Under the pieces are notes generated by a model. The model saw nothing but the letters and a program-made list of their open reading frames with translations, was not told where the DNA came from and searched no databases. A stretch of DNA of 64,000 nt from Prosapia bicincta (taxonomy: Eukaryota; Arthropoda; Insecta; Hemiptera; Cercopidae): assembly GCA_036971475.1 (NCBI GenBank), contig JBAIZL010000003.1, positions 109,312,570 through 109,376,569 of the forward strand. The letters run 5' to 3'. A program made the position numbers and the translations under genes. This document shows, piece by piece, positions 23,851 to 34,864 of the stretch (its first letter is position 1; each line of letters begins with the position of its first letter).

Positions 23851-25761
23851 ACGACAATGCGACAAGCTCCTCTCCTACACGTAACCTGTACGGATCGACA
23901 CGACGGTATCTGCCTCAGTCTTGTGAGGCGGACGAAAGCTAGACAGATAAGGCGATCCAACCCTCTGTTAGGAACGGTTGGACGTTAAGACGATGTACCC
24001 ATTTCCATTTACACTTCATTTTTTTAAAATTTGGTGTAAAGGATTTTGTTGTATACAGTTGTGCGGTATACAGATGTATTTAATTTTGTGGATCAGGTCT
24101 GTGTTGTTGCGTATGTATGTGTGACTGTTAGACTTTGTTTCGGAAAACTCTGTGTATTTGGCTGGCTTGTGTGAAGGTGTCGGTGTGCAGTTAGTTAGTG
24201 GGTGACCGATTGTTCTGCTTTGAGAGATTTGTTTGTGGCTGATGCTCTGTTGCTGTGTGTGTGTATCTTCTTTGGTGTATTGAACGATTTCTTCAAGTAT
24301 AATTGCAACGTATCAACGAATATCTTCAACTATTGTCTATATAGGCCATGAAATAAAACCCATTTATCCAGCTTTATATGTAATTCTTTGAGCATTTTAG
24401 GATATCAAATAGTCAAATAACTAAACAACTGAAACAAAACTGAAAAATTAATAATAAATATAGTCTTGGGGTACTTTATAGATAAACATTTACCGAATTA
24501 AATATACAATTTGTTAAATGATTACTACGTCATTTTAATCTTAACATCAGGTTTAAATGGCTTCAGTTTTCTACGTAAATACAAAGCAGAACATATTCAT
24601 TAAACATTATGTACTCTTTGATGTAAAAACAACAATATTTGCTTGTAAAGATATTACAATGACTGATGTATGGTTGGCAAGTAGCATGCACTGAGGTTAC
24701 ATTATTGTTTCCATGCAGACATTCACTGCTCCAGGAACCTAGACATGTCGCTAGAAAATAAGTAATCTTATCTAGGCGAATAGCTAAATCATTTATATTT
24801 GCTTATGCTTACTAATAGCATAAACATGGTACGAATATATTTAATTTTTGCCGACTTTGTACCAGTACTCTTGTGTCATTTTTGTTTAGCTTGTTTATAA
24901 TTATTATTTTCATTGTCACCAACATCTATACAATGGCTCACCATTAGTCTGCAAATGCAATAACAACATTAATTGTTTCCATCTATAACTTTGTATTACT
25001 CTATGTGAAGGTCACTTTGCTGGTTAGTATCTTATAGTACGTTAAAGATAAACGTTTTCCCTTTTTTATAAAGATATATCTAAAATGTCTTTTTATTTTT
25101 AATAAGATTTTATCTAAAATTTTGGTAGTAAAGGTTTTACTCCAGATTTTTTATTACGAACTTCCCCGTTACAATTCCTCGAAATATGCAAAGAAAGACA
25201 TCAATATTCGACTCCCTTTCTAAACATTACACACAAATAATGCTAGCATAAACATTTCCATTAAAAACCCACTGTAGTTTTTTTCTCTGTTTTATATCTA
25301 ATCACATAGTTTTAGGATTGTGTTTGTTTTTCCTAATTTTTATACACTTATATAAACCGGGATTTTTTAGGAAATGTCTACACTAGTGTTAAATAGCTCT
25401 TTTCACTCAAAAAGGTCCAATAAAACCAAATGTATTTTGTAAACAAAGAATGTTATTCCTTCAAAGGGTTTTCCAAAAACCTATTTTTCAAAGCTTTAAG
25501 CTTAAAGCAATCTAAGCCAATTATTAGTTAACCACTACACACACAATTAATCTATAAAAGTTAGCAATTGAACATCAAATGTAACAATTTTATATTGTGT
25601 AAAACAGTTGTCCTTTTTATTTTTATATATATAATATGACGTTTTTTTATTGTTATTTTGAAAAAACTGTCAGGGAATTAAAAAGGTTATAAACTCTGTG
25701 TGTGTCTGTGAATTACAATCTATGAATTACAGTTTCAGCTAGATTTGCAGGCAGGGTCGTC

Positions 25762-26096
<335 letters not shown>

Positions 26097-26439
26097 GAGT
26101 GAGAGAGAGTAAGAGTAGAGGAATGGAGTGAGAAAATTCAAATCAGTGCTATATATCGTTCCACCAATACAAACACAAATAAACCTATATCCCAAGACTG
26201 TGGGCTCCATCATTTTTCACACTGATTTAAGAGCGACTCACACTTTTACTAGTTATTTTCGTTTTACCAAATATTTTCTATAAAATGTCATTAAATTCGC
26301 TAAATATTTTCAACACTAAATCTCCAGGATTGCTAAGGATTACCTCAGCAAGCATAAAATGGGCCGATGCTGCAGATTGACAAAGAAATTTAAAACGCCT
26401 AAGCTTACTCGCTGAGAGTGGGCGCAATATATCTAAGGT

Positions 26440-28850
26440 AAACCCTTTTCAGTTGTTTACAATCTTTAAATCTAGATTTCTTTTCTTTGTATTTTATATC
26501 CATTTTTATACAACGCGATATTTTATCATTTTAATTTTTGGCTAAATTTATAAGTTTTTTCAAATCTTCATAATACGGTATGTTGTAATTTCATGGCATA
26601 GCTTAGAGCCTAGAGCTATTGTGTTACAGGGGGGGGGGGGGAAAGCGGGCGTAACAAAAACAAAATTTCAAAATGAAACTCCAGCCTTGGTTTAAAACTT
26701 ACTGACCTAGTTGTGTCTTTTCAATTAAAGCCTTTACATAGCAGAACACAATGCAACCAAATACCCAGCTACTTATACATTACAGCAACCATAAGCAACC
26801 CCTCAACTCACCTTTGCGCACTGCACGATGCGGGGGGGCTCTGGGAAGCTCTGAAGGGCTCTGGGGGTGCTTTTTCAAGTCATCCTCTGATTAGCTCACC
26901 ATCGGTTTACACTGAAAATATTAATGATAACATTTTATGTGCGTCTCTATAACCTTCTGTTACATAGGTTTATGTTCACATTGCTGTTTGACATTAAAGC
27001 AACCTATAGGAAACATTACCTTGTTACTTAAATTACCTTTAAAAATAACAATATTTCTGTTTTAAGAAAAAAATTCATTCAAGGTTTTACTATGGAATTG
27101 TCCATATACTTACATGTTTTCATATTTATTTTTAATATCACTTCAATTTTAAGAAATTTCCATAATGTTATACAATCAAACACTTATAACATAAACACGT
27201 ACCAAACATTTCAAACAAAAACAAAATTATTCTATTTCCAACAAAACGTTTCAAAATTATTTTCATTTTATTTTTTTTACATTTTTTAAACATGTTTTTC
27301 GGATAAAATTAGTCGAATGTATATTCAAGCATCTTATTTAAATATTCTTTGTTTTATTATGTAAATGTAAAAGATTTGTGTTATTAAAATCAATAAAAAA
27401 AACTTTATAACAATTATGAAGAATTATGTTTATAGAATGCAGGCCTAACCTAATCAAGTGTGGGCATTTTGGTAAAATCAAAACGACAAGAATATTAAAC
27501 TTAATATTCGTTTACTTTATAATGAAAGTTTTTCAGATTTATTTATTTTTTTAGGATTTTCGACACACAGATTTCAAATGTTTTGAAACAAGTCATTTGG
27601 GTTACATGAATATCTTAGTTTTTGTCATTAATAAACACAAACAGCGTTGAGAATACGAAAAATGTATATTTAGTTTTATAGAATCTACATTTAAATGTAA
27701 GCGGAAATTAAAACCGATATTTTCTACGTATCAGAACAGTTGTAACTTACATTGCTCCAAACATACTTTGCACACATGTTAGAATATTTACAATTATTTT
27801 TAATTAGGAAAAAATAACCTCAGACGACCTTAATCATATACAAAGTAATTGCTATGCATGCATAGTAAAGAATAGAAATAATATCAAATAATACTTATAA
27901 AATACAGTATCTTTCCTACAACATAAATATAATTTTATATAGACTTAGGCTACATAAATGTGATTTGGGCATGATAAAATTATTTGTGTAATCTAAATCT
28001 TCTTCTTTATAACTAAAGTAAAATCTTTCGCTTGATAAAAACAATTTTACAAAACAATAAAGGAAACCTTAAACATAATTAATATTAGAAACTAATTTCA
28101 CTTACTTTTAATCTGACAAATCTTTACACAAAATGCCAAAATATCAACGCATTCATCAAAGTTTCTAACTAATAAGAAAATATAACCTACAACCTAATAG
28201 ACACACGGATCAAATAAACAGCTGATTCTATTGTTGTCCAGAGTCCAGATCGCAGCTACATGATTTTGTCACTGCAGATGGCTGTGGCCTTCCGACATTC
28301 TTCCTTTGATTACTAACATAAGTTATTACGTTGGCAATGAGTGTGATAGCCTGAATGCTTTGTTTTATATTTAGACAGTTAAATTTAATACGTTGTATAT
28401 TTATGCTGCCTTTTGCGGTAAATCTTGCATATGGAAAATTATTAAGAAGAGTCAATGTGACAAATATTTCGAAAAACGTGAACGTATCTGGATTGTTGAA
28501 AAGGATCGTAACCCCCTCCCCCCCCAGTGGATTTGCCCACACCTCTGATAACCAATCCTAACATTTTATACTTTCAAAAAATAAAAAAGACGGGTGTACA
28601 CCGCCAACAAATTTAAGACCTGTGTAAACTCCTTATTTAACCACCCGAATAAAAATACGATTTTAATTTTTAAATGTTAAATCTTATAAGTTAAAGGTAT
28701 ACGATATATTTATTTCATCCCATTAGGCTTAAAATAAACGATAACATATGATTTCATAAAACAGTTGATTTTGTGTTATAGCTGATGTTGTAGAACAGTT
28801 GTTTTAACGTATAGCGTATGTTACTCTATATTAATTGTAATCTTATATAT
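26440..28850 (+). repeat. AT-rich dispersed repeat, copy C
   Basis: Aligns with copy A over 26440-28500 and with copy B to about 28640, then again at 28735-28815 (ATAACATATGATTTCAT through GTTTTAACG). It carries a 12-base G run at 26630-26641. Its right end is cut by the Gypsy LTR beginning at 28852. Confidence 0.75.
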
Positions 28851-28851
28851 A

Positions 28852-29139
28852 AGTTATATAACTAAGTATTGTAGAATTAGCTACTATTAAGATGACCTAT
28901 AATTAATTTTGCTGTTGCAGGTTATCTGTATTTTACACCTGCGGACAATAGTCAAGTCAGTTTGTAGCGAACTTTGGAAGAGTACAGTTGTCTCCACCCA
29001 ACTGAATGTACATCAGTTGTTATTTGTTAAGACTAATTTTGCAATAATTTCAACTTCAAGTTATTCTAAATTAAAGAACAAATTTGTACAAATAAAATCT
29101 TTTTTAAAAAACATTTCGTGCCTTATAAAACACGTAACT
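28852..29139 (+). repeat. 5' LTR
   Basis: Starts AGTTAT and ends ACACGTAACT directly before the primer-binding site. It aligns with the 3' LTR at GTACAGTTGT, AACTGAAT and the end TAAAACACGTAACT, with many differences between these blocks. Confidence 0.8.
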
Positions 29140-29156
29140 GGCGCAGTCGGTAGGAC
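29139..29156 (+). other. Primer-binding site, tRNA-Ser type
   Basis: TGGCGCAGTCGGTAGGAC is complementary to the 3' end of an insect-type tRNA-Ser including CCA. The first T overlaps the last base of the LTR, an arrangement common in Gypsy elements. Confidence 0.85.
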
Positions 29157-29477
29157 ATCTTGGGAAAACTAATGAATATAATTTTGTTCGATATAAATCG
29201 TTAACCAAGATACTGCAACCGCGATAACATAGCAGAGTGTATATCTGCAACGATATCGAATAAAACCCGTAGAGCGATTATCTACAAGAAGAATGCTTCC
29301 CTCAAAGTGAAAAGTGAAAGTGCTATTTGTTCAGTATCAATACGCGTTGTGTTCCCAACGAGCAAAGTATTTTGGATTGTACTGTAAGTAGATTCTAGAA
29401 AATATTATTAAGTAAAAGATTGTCATATTTTCACTATATATTTTAATTTTTGTTTTGAAATTAAATATATAAGAAAA

Positions 29478-29840
29478 ATGGCTACTCCAACTTTAAAGAA
29501 GGATTTCTTAGATATGATACCAGAATTTTCTGGAGAGCCTAAAATGCTAAATAGATTTGTCACAATCTGTGATAAAATAGTAACTAAATTCTTTGTTGCT
29601 AATAATCCTGATGACTTTCAAAATGAATATTTGATGTTCTTAGTTTTAGCAAATTTAAAAGGACAAGCTTTAGAATTAGTTGTAAGTTCAAACAGTTATA
29701 ACTGGCTAGATGTTAGAAAAATTATTTTAACTAGTTTCCTAGATAAAGGAGATTGTTTTACATTAAATCTTGAAATGGCAGAGCTAAAACAAGAAGTAAG
29801 TGAATCTCCTTTTAAATTTTATGAAAGGATACAAAAATAA
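29478..29840 (+). pseudogene. Gypsy gag-like protein, truncated
   Basis: A 120-codon frame starts at ATG 29478, about 320 bp after the primer-binding site. It reads MATPTLKKDFLDMIPEFSG, then a Leu-rich helical segment and ESPFKFYERIQK, resembling the capsid part of Gypsy-type Gag. A premature stop at 29838 ends it. Downstream sequence to about 30800 continues in gag-like frames with further stops and contains a 275-bp tandem duplication. No CCHC knuckle is evident. It is non-functional as it stands. Confidence 0.8.
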
Positions 29841-29891
29841 TTACATTTACTAATAGCATATGTTATTAATATAGAACCATTTAAAGATGTT

Positions 29892-30441
29892 CGTACAATG
29901 TGTGATTATGTTCAAAGATTAGCATTAAGAGTTTTGTTAAGAGGTCTTCAAGAGGACTAGGGTCTTTAATGAGGACTAAAAACCCTAAAACACTCGCAGA
30001 AGCTTTAAATATGTTAACTAATGATTTTCAATTAAAAAATAACCAAATGTATAGACAACCAAACAAACAATCAGTTTATCAGAAAGGTTAAAATTATACC
30101 GTAAGAAAACCAATACACCCAAAGACTAGTTATAAACAAATACCTATACAAACTTACCAACAGTAACGTACAATGTGTGATTATGTTCAAAGATTAGCAT
30201 TAAGAGTTTTGTTAAGAGGTCTTCAAGAGGACTAGGGTCTTTAATGAGGACTAAAAACCCCAAAACACTCGCAGAAGCTTTAAATATGTTAACTAATGAT
30301 TTTCAATTAAAAAATAACCAAATGTTTACACAACCGAACAAACAATCAGTTTATCAGAAAGGTTAAAATTATACCGTAAGAAAACCAATACACCCAAAGA
30401 CTAGTTATAACCAAATACCTATACAAGCTTACCAACAGTAA
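29892..30441 (+). repeat. 275-bp tandem duplication inside the dead gag
   Basis: 29892-30166 and 30167-30441 are head-to-tail copies differing at about half a dozen positions. Both carry the same stop codons, so the duplication arose after the gene had died. Confidence 0.93.
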
Positions 30442-30869
30442 AATCCTTTCTATAAACAACCTTTTGCTAACCATGGCCAACCTCAAAGAGGACAATCAAT
30501 TAATAATAGCAAACCTCATTACCCTCAAAATAGGAGTTATCAACCCACCCCTATGAGCATATCCACTAGACAGACAGGCATTCTAGACAAAGTACTAAAC
30601 TTTATCAAATGACAGGGCAAGGACCTGAAGACGGCAAATTCAATGTACCGAATTAACGAACAAGAAACATTCGCTTCTGACGAAAATTCCGAAAAGTACG
30701 AGTATTTCTTTGAGCACCAAAACTTACCGGAAGACTGTGATGAAAATGACGAGACTATTCGAACCAATCAAAATAAATTTGCAGGTTGTCCATGCCTCGG
30801 AACCAATTTTCCATAATGGAAAATTTTCATACATGGAAATAGACTCGATCGTTTATACGAAAATCCCTA

Positions 30870-31560
30870 TGTTTGAAAAATTTTAAAACGTTTAAGAAAA
30901 TAGCCGTTTCAAGTAACCACTGCACATGGCACTTCAAAGGAAGATTTTTGTTGCAAATTACCCCTGTTTTCAAAAAAGACAATTAAATTTTACTTATTTT
31001 ATTTTCATCAGAGTTTTGACCTATTACTGGTTCTGAATAATATAAAAGATTTAGGAATAAAATTAGACTTTGTAAACAATAAATTACTATTTTGTGGTGT
31101 AGAAATCCCTACACATTATTTAATACAGAAAAAAGAAGAAAATATAAAAATAACAATAAATGCACCACTAGAATTAAAACCTTTAAAAGATTACAATGTT
31201 CTTGAACCTAATGCAATTCAAACAAACACTAATTTTAATATGTTAAGTTACAAACAAAAAAATCAAGAGGAAAAAGTTTAGACTTATCAAAATTCAGAGT
31301 AGAGCACATGAATTTAGAATAAAATACTGCCATAACAAATTGAATAGAAGAAAATGCAGATATATTTCATATTGATGGAAATAATTCGACCTTCACCAAT
31401 CAAATAAAACATATTATTAAGACTACGGACAAAATTCCCTATATATTCTAGAAATTATAGATATCCAGAAATTTACAAACATGAAATTATTAAACAACTT
31501 GAAGACATGCTTAAACAGGGAATCATTTGACCTTTTAACGCACCACAAATTAGACTGTGA
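30870..31560 (+). pseudogene. Gypsy pol remnant: protease/RT start
   Basis: Frames with stops contain LGIKLDFVNNKLLF, typical of the junction after a Gypsy aspartic protease, and then PYIF with YRYPEI-like residues leading to EIIKQLEDMLKQGII. The latter is the conserved entry to the Gypsy reverse-transcriptase domain. The segment stops there: no catalytic YxDD box, RNase H or integrase follows before the 3' LTR. Large internal deletion is the simplest explanation. Confidence 0.75.
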
Positions 31561-31564
31561 ATAG

Positions 31565-31747
31565 TCCATTATAAGAAAGAATAACGCCAATAGCGAGTAT
31601 ACTGCATTGGAAGTCACGGACAACATAATCAACTGGATCCCAGAAATCAACCACTACCTGGCGACCTTCCCCAATAAAGAAGACTACAACAGAGGACGAA
31701 ACTTCGCCACCCGCGAAGTTTTATTTAGGGATGGAGGAGTTATGTGA
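31565..31747 (+). CDS. C-terminal fragment of the element's last ORF
   Basis: An open frame of 60 codons with no Met runs to TGA at 31745, ending within the first bases of the 3' LTR (...RDGGVM). It contains NIINWIPEINHYLATFPNKE. The purine-rich AGGGATGGAGGAG just before the LTR lies inside its last codons. Codon use is more G/C-rich than in the gag part. It is probably the tail of pol or of a third ORF; I cannot decide which. Confidence 0.45.
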   Translation, partial: SIIRKNNANSEYTALEVTDNIINWIPEINHYLATFPNKEDYNRGRNFATREVLFRDGGVM

Positions 31748-32015
31748 ACTGGACTAAATAAAATGCTTACTAGAATAAATTCTTGCTTACGCAGACTTTT
31801 CTGTTGTGCAGCTGGTAAAACAGCTTTAGTTTTAGTGCGTAGCAAACTTGAAGGGTACAGTTGTAGGCACGCCACAACTGAATATATACCGGAAACATTT
31901 TTGATAAGCTGGAATAATGTAACAGTTTTCAAAAATAAAAGTATCTTAATTAATAAAGGTTTGAAAAAATAATTTTATTTTTAAAAACCTTTCGAGCTTA
32001 ATAAAACACGTAACT
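31738..32015 (+). repeat. 3' LTR
   Basis: Starts AGTTATGTGAAC after a purine tract and ends ACACGTAACT, matching the 5' LTR ends. Length 278 bp versus 288 bp for the 5' LTR. Confidence 0.8.
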
Positions 32016-32248
32016 TGCACGTATGAGACTTATGCATCACTAAAACACTGATCCGATTGCTATGAACTTTGGAAAACTCTTGAGTACATTCCTGGGAAGG
32101 TTTCTGGTGACACATTTTTATTGACATTCTTTTCTCGAACGACTACTATAGGTTCAACTATTATTATGTTAATAAAATGAATGAATAATTCTAAATGAAG
32201 TTTAACTAATTGACTTTTAGGCGATACGAAGTTCACCGGGTCAGCTAG
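32016..32248 (+). mobile_element. Helitron-like 3' fragment
   Basis: The stretch ends ACGAAGTTCACCGGGTCAG followed by CTAG (32245-32248) and then TT. This closely resembles the 3' end of widespread non-autonomous insect Helitrons, which finish in CTRR next to T. Upstream sequence such as GATCCGATTGCTATGAACTTT also fits that family. It directly abuts the Gypsy 3' LTR, so the LTR element probably inserted into it or both recombined. The 5' TC end is not seen. Confidence 0.5.
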
Positions 32249-33240
32249 TTATTAAATAAAATGTAACTAAAATAAAACTGTTCTTGGTCGACCTAAGTAG
32301 GAATTAACTTTAAACTATTTTTGTTTATATTACTTGTCAAGTTAACTGTTACGGGTTTTAATATTAACAAACTGTTTCAAGTTAAAGGCTTTCACAAACG
32401 TTTGACTAGACACGCCTTGGTGCAGGACATGTGGAAGATCATTATATCGTGTGGCCACGGTGCGTACCTGAGATAGATGAACTTTTTGTTGAGGCTGCAG
32501 GACACGTGTTGTACATCTTAAGGTTTATTAATTTACTACTATTGGTATCACTTGGCAAAAAAGCTACTTTATTGAGGTATTAAAGGGTGTTTACCCTGAT
32601 ATCCTTTGTAGAAGGTAGGATAAGGGAGGGTTGGTGGAATTAGGGACATGGCCTAGTTGTCCCCTGTTAGAAAGAATAGGTGGGCATTATAGCACCAAGT
32701 AAACAGGGTTGGTTACCCCTGGGGGAAGGGAGGTGTTTAGCGGTTAAGAGCGATGCGTATTATTTAAAACTAAACACAACGGATAAAACTACAGACCTCC
32801 TTCTTCCATTTCGTATAGGAAACATCTTGTAGGGCATAAACACAGATATGACGGTTTGAAAAACAGGTTTGCATCTTCCAAACCTGGAAATGTAAAATCA
32901 GAGGAAAATCAGGTTTTTATCACTATAAACGCGTGTAAGTCCTAACTGTTCATGACGTCATGAGCTCTAAATTCAATAAATCGTTCCTTTATTCCTTTCC
33001 CATCATCTGATGAACATATTTGATGGTAAACTTATTTATAAGAAAATAATAAGTCCAAGAAAATGTAATATAATTTTTTTATGCTTATGCAACTAAAAAA
33101 AAAATCAGTAAAGAAAATATTTGTGAAAGTTTTAAGGCCGATAACAGTTTTACGTGTTTAAAGTGATAAAAACCGTCACACTTCATGTTCTGGCTGCATG
33201 TTTATCAAACGCAATGAAAATTATTTGACTTTAAGAACTT
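32249..33240. other. No gene recognised
   Basis: A GC-richer patch at 32395-32740 contains GGTTGGTTACCCCTGGGGG-like sequence but no frame or RNA gene I can support. Confidence 0.4.
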
Positions 33241-33484
33241 ATTATTAAAAAAATTTAATAATATAAATGTAAATTGATGTTTGTACTCCATTACGTTCGG
33301 TGAATCTTATTAATCACTTCAACAATAGTTTATGACTATCAGGACTACCCGAACAGACACACAAAAACACAAAGTACAAACATATTAAACGAACAAACAC
33401 AATACAAATCAACACACACTCTTTGATACTATCGAAAACCTACCTTTAAAACCGCCACCGCTTGACTCGACATCTCCAAGCAGA

Positions 33485-33530
33485 AGGCACTGATGAAAAT
33501 CGGCACATAGAGATCGTAAACGTTCTGTCT
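33485..33530 (+). ncRNA. Decayed hammerhead-like ribozyme motif
   Basis: Same layout as at 39824-39869. Helix I pairs AGGCA (33485-33489) with TGTCT (33526-33530) using one G-U pair. CTGATGA is intact (33490-33496), but GAA is changed to GTA (33516-33518) and helix II is weakened. The AACGTT palindrome and cleavage-position C (33525) remain. Probably inactive. Confidence 0.4.
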
Positions 33531-33741
33531 CAGTAAGTTTTAACAAATTTACTAAATTTAAAGTTCGGATGGTCATAAACTATTGTTTACGTGATTAATA
33601 CAATTAAAATTACTGAAAAACATAGAGTACTTGAAGGGAAAGTTTTGATAGTTCGTTTCTACTCATTTTAAATGTTCAGTTATTTACATTTAACATAGAG
33701 AAATGCTCGATATTACTGAATACAACCAACGGCTACAGTGT

Positions 33742-33797
33742 CGGTTTGCTCTAGTGTTAGCACTTGACAGGATGCGCAAGTTTAAACCTTGCGGAAG
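33742..33797 (+). other. tRNA-like segment (SINE-type promoter remnant)
   Basis: GGTTTGCTCTAGTGTTAGCA resembles a tRNA D-arm and A box. GTTTAAACCTTGC, 18 bases later, resembles a B box (GGTTCGAATCC type). The paralogous copy at 40080-40133 preserves both. It suggests a tRNA-derived SINE head within the composite repeat. No intact cloverleaf can be drawn, so this is not a tRNA gene. Confidence 0.4.
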
Positions 33798-34210
33798 GCT
33801 TCTTATTTAGGGCATGAGTGTGCTAAAGGTTTAAAACTAATGTTTTAATTAACATATTATTTATACAGTAACTTTAATACTTTGGATCTATAGATCATTA
33901 AACTTCATGTATTTTCTCCTTGAAATATAATACTGTAGTACTAGAATTAGAGGCGGAGTCTTACATGAACCACAAAATGAAGATTCTAAAACTGGCAGCC
34001 GTAATATGATGCTATAATATTTGAATATTATCAAAAGAACACGCATGGGATGAGGATCCCAATATTTAGCTTAAACCCAGCAAATATTGAAAAGTGAACA
34101 GATATACATGTTTGGAACAAGCCATAAAACTATTTAATTAAATTAGTGGATTTTAATAAAACTACTAAATTAAATTATTTCAAGGTGAAGTTAAAACAAC
34201 CTAAAAGTAA

Positions 34211-34807
34211 TTACCTCCCCTTTCCTTCCTCTTCTTCGTACCAAAGCAGCACGTGACTGGAACAAGATAAGAAATACTTTTATTAAAGTTAGAGTTTTAC
34301 TAGTTATACAATATCAGTTGTACCATTCTAAACACTCACATAGACACAACTACTATATTCTTTTAAACTATGTCATCAACTATGTCTTATTTAGGTATTA
34401 GTTGCTTTGAATGAATTAAACGACTAAAGCAAATGTGGATTTGAGGTAACGAAAATATTACTATTATTTGTAACGCAACAACAAAGACGATAGCAAGCAC
34501 TCGTGGTCCGTTTAATTGTCACTTTTATCCGATATGTTTGTATTGCTTTCAGATATTCCTGTTCATAAATCATAACAAAGAACGTTTTGTGTAGCCATTA
34601 CATTAGAATAGAGTTTGCAAAAATCTTCACCATATGATCGAGGGGCAAGCTAAATTATTATTGGGGAATATCATGGTGGCATATATAACTTCAAAGAATC
34701 GAGAATCAACATAAGAGTGTAGAATCGAATGAAAAATAATAGAATCGAAATTGGTAACAGAATCGAAAAGTTTAGGATCCGTTCCATTCCTACTATAATA
34801 TAGTTAT
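34211..34807. other. No gene recognised
   Basis: AT-rich sequence with no coding or repeat signal that I can support. Confidence 0.4.
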
Positions 34808-34811
34808 TATA

Positions 34812-34858
<47 letters not shown>
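34808..34858. repeat. TA microsatellite
   Basis: TA dinucleotide run of about 50 bp. A segment downstream (35180-35245) matches 40660-40705, which also borders a TA tract. Confidence 0.9.

Positions 34859-34859
<1 letters not shown>

Positions 34860-34864
<5 letters not shown>

Larger units (their letters stand above)
21173..25615. repeat. Penelope-like repeat block, copy 2
   Basis: Aligns with 8040-11315 as described for copy 1. It retains more of the reverse transcriptase but is interrupted by a 993-bp solo LTR. Some small indels differ, for example the loss in copy 2 of about 65 bp present at 10260-10330. Confidence 0.75.
28852..32015 (+). mobile_element. Gypsy-type LTR retrotransposon remnant
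   Basis: Two related LTRs (28852-29139 and 31738-32015) flank a tRNA-Ser primer-binding site, a gag-like frame, decayed protease and reverse-transcriptase segments, a short terminal open frame and a purine-rich tract just before the 3' LTR. The internal region is only about 2.6 kb, so most of pol, including integrase, is deleted. The LTRs are clearly diverged from each other, which indicates great age or a composite origin. I found no matching target duplication: the right flank is immediately a Helitron-like fragment. Confidence 0.87.
33241..34210 (+). mobile_element. Composite repeat F, copy 1 (foldback + tRNA-like segment)
   Basis: Aligns over about 950 bp with 39590-40520. Inverted arms at 33285-33352 (ACGTTCGGTGAATC ... 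CCCGAAC) and 33553-33600 (GTTCGGATGGTCAT ... GTGATTAAT) enclose an A/C-rich region ending in an apparent short reading frame (residues SPSRRH, then stop) and a hammerhead-like motif. The right part holds a tRNA-like segment at 33742-33797. The A/C-rich interior resembles the C-terminus of a Penelope-like element. Confidence 0.7.

Noticed and set aside
33742..33797. Functional tRNA gene
   Set aside because: A and B box-like stretches are present, but no acceptor stem or anticodon arm can be paired.
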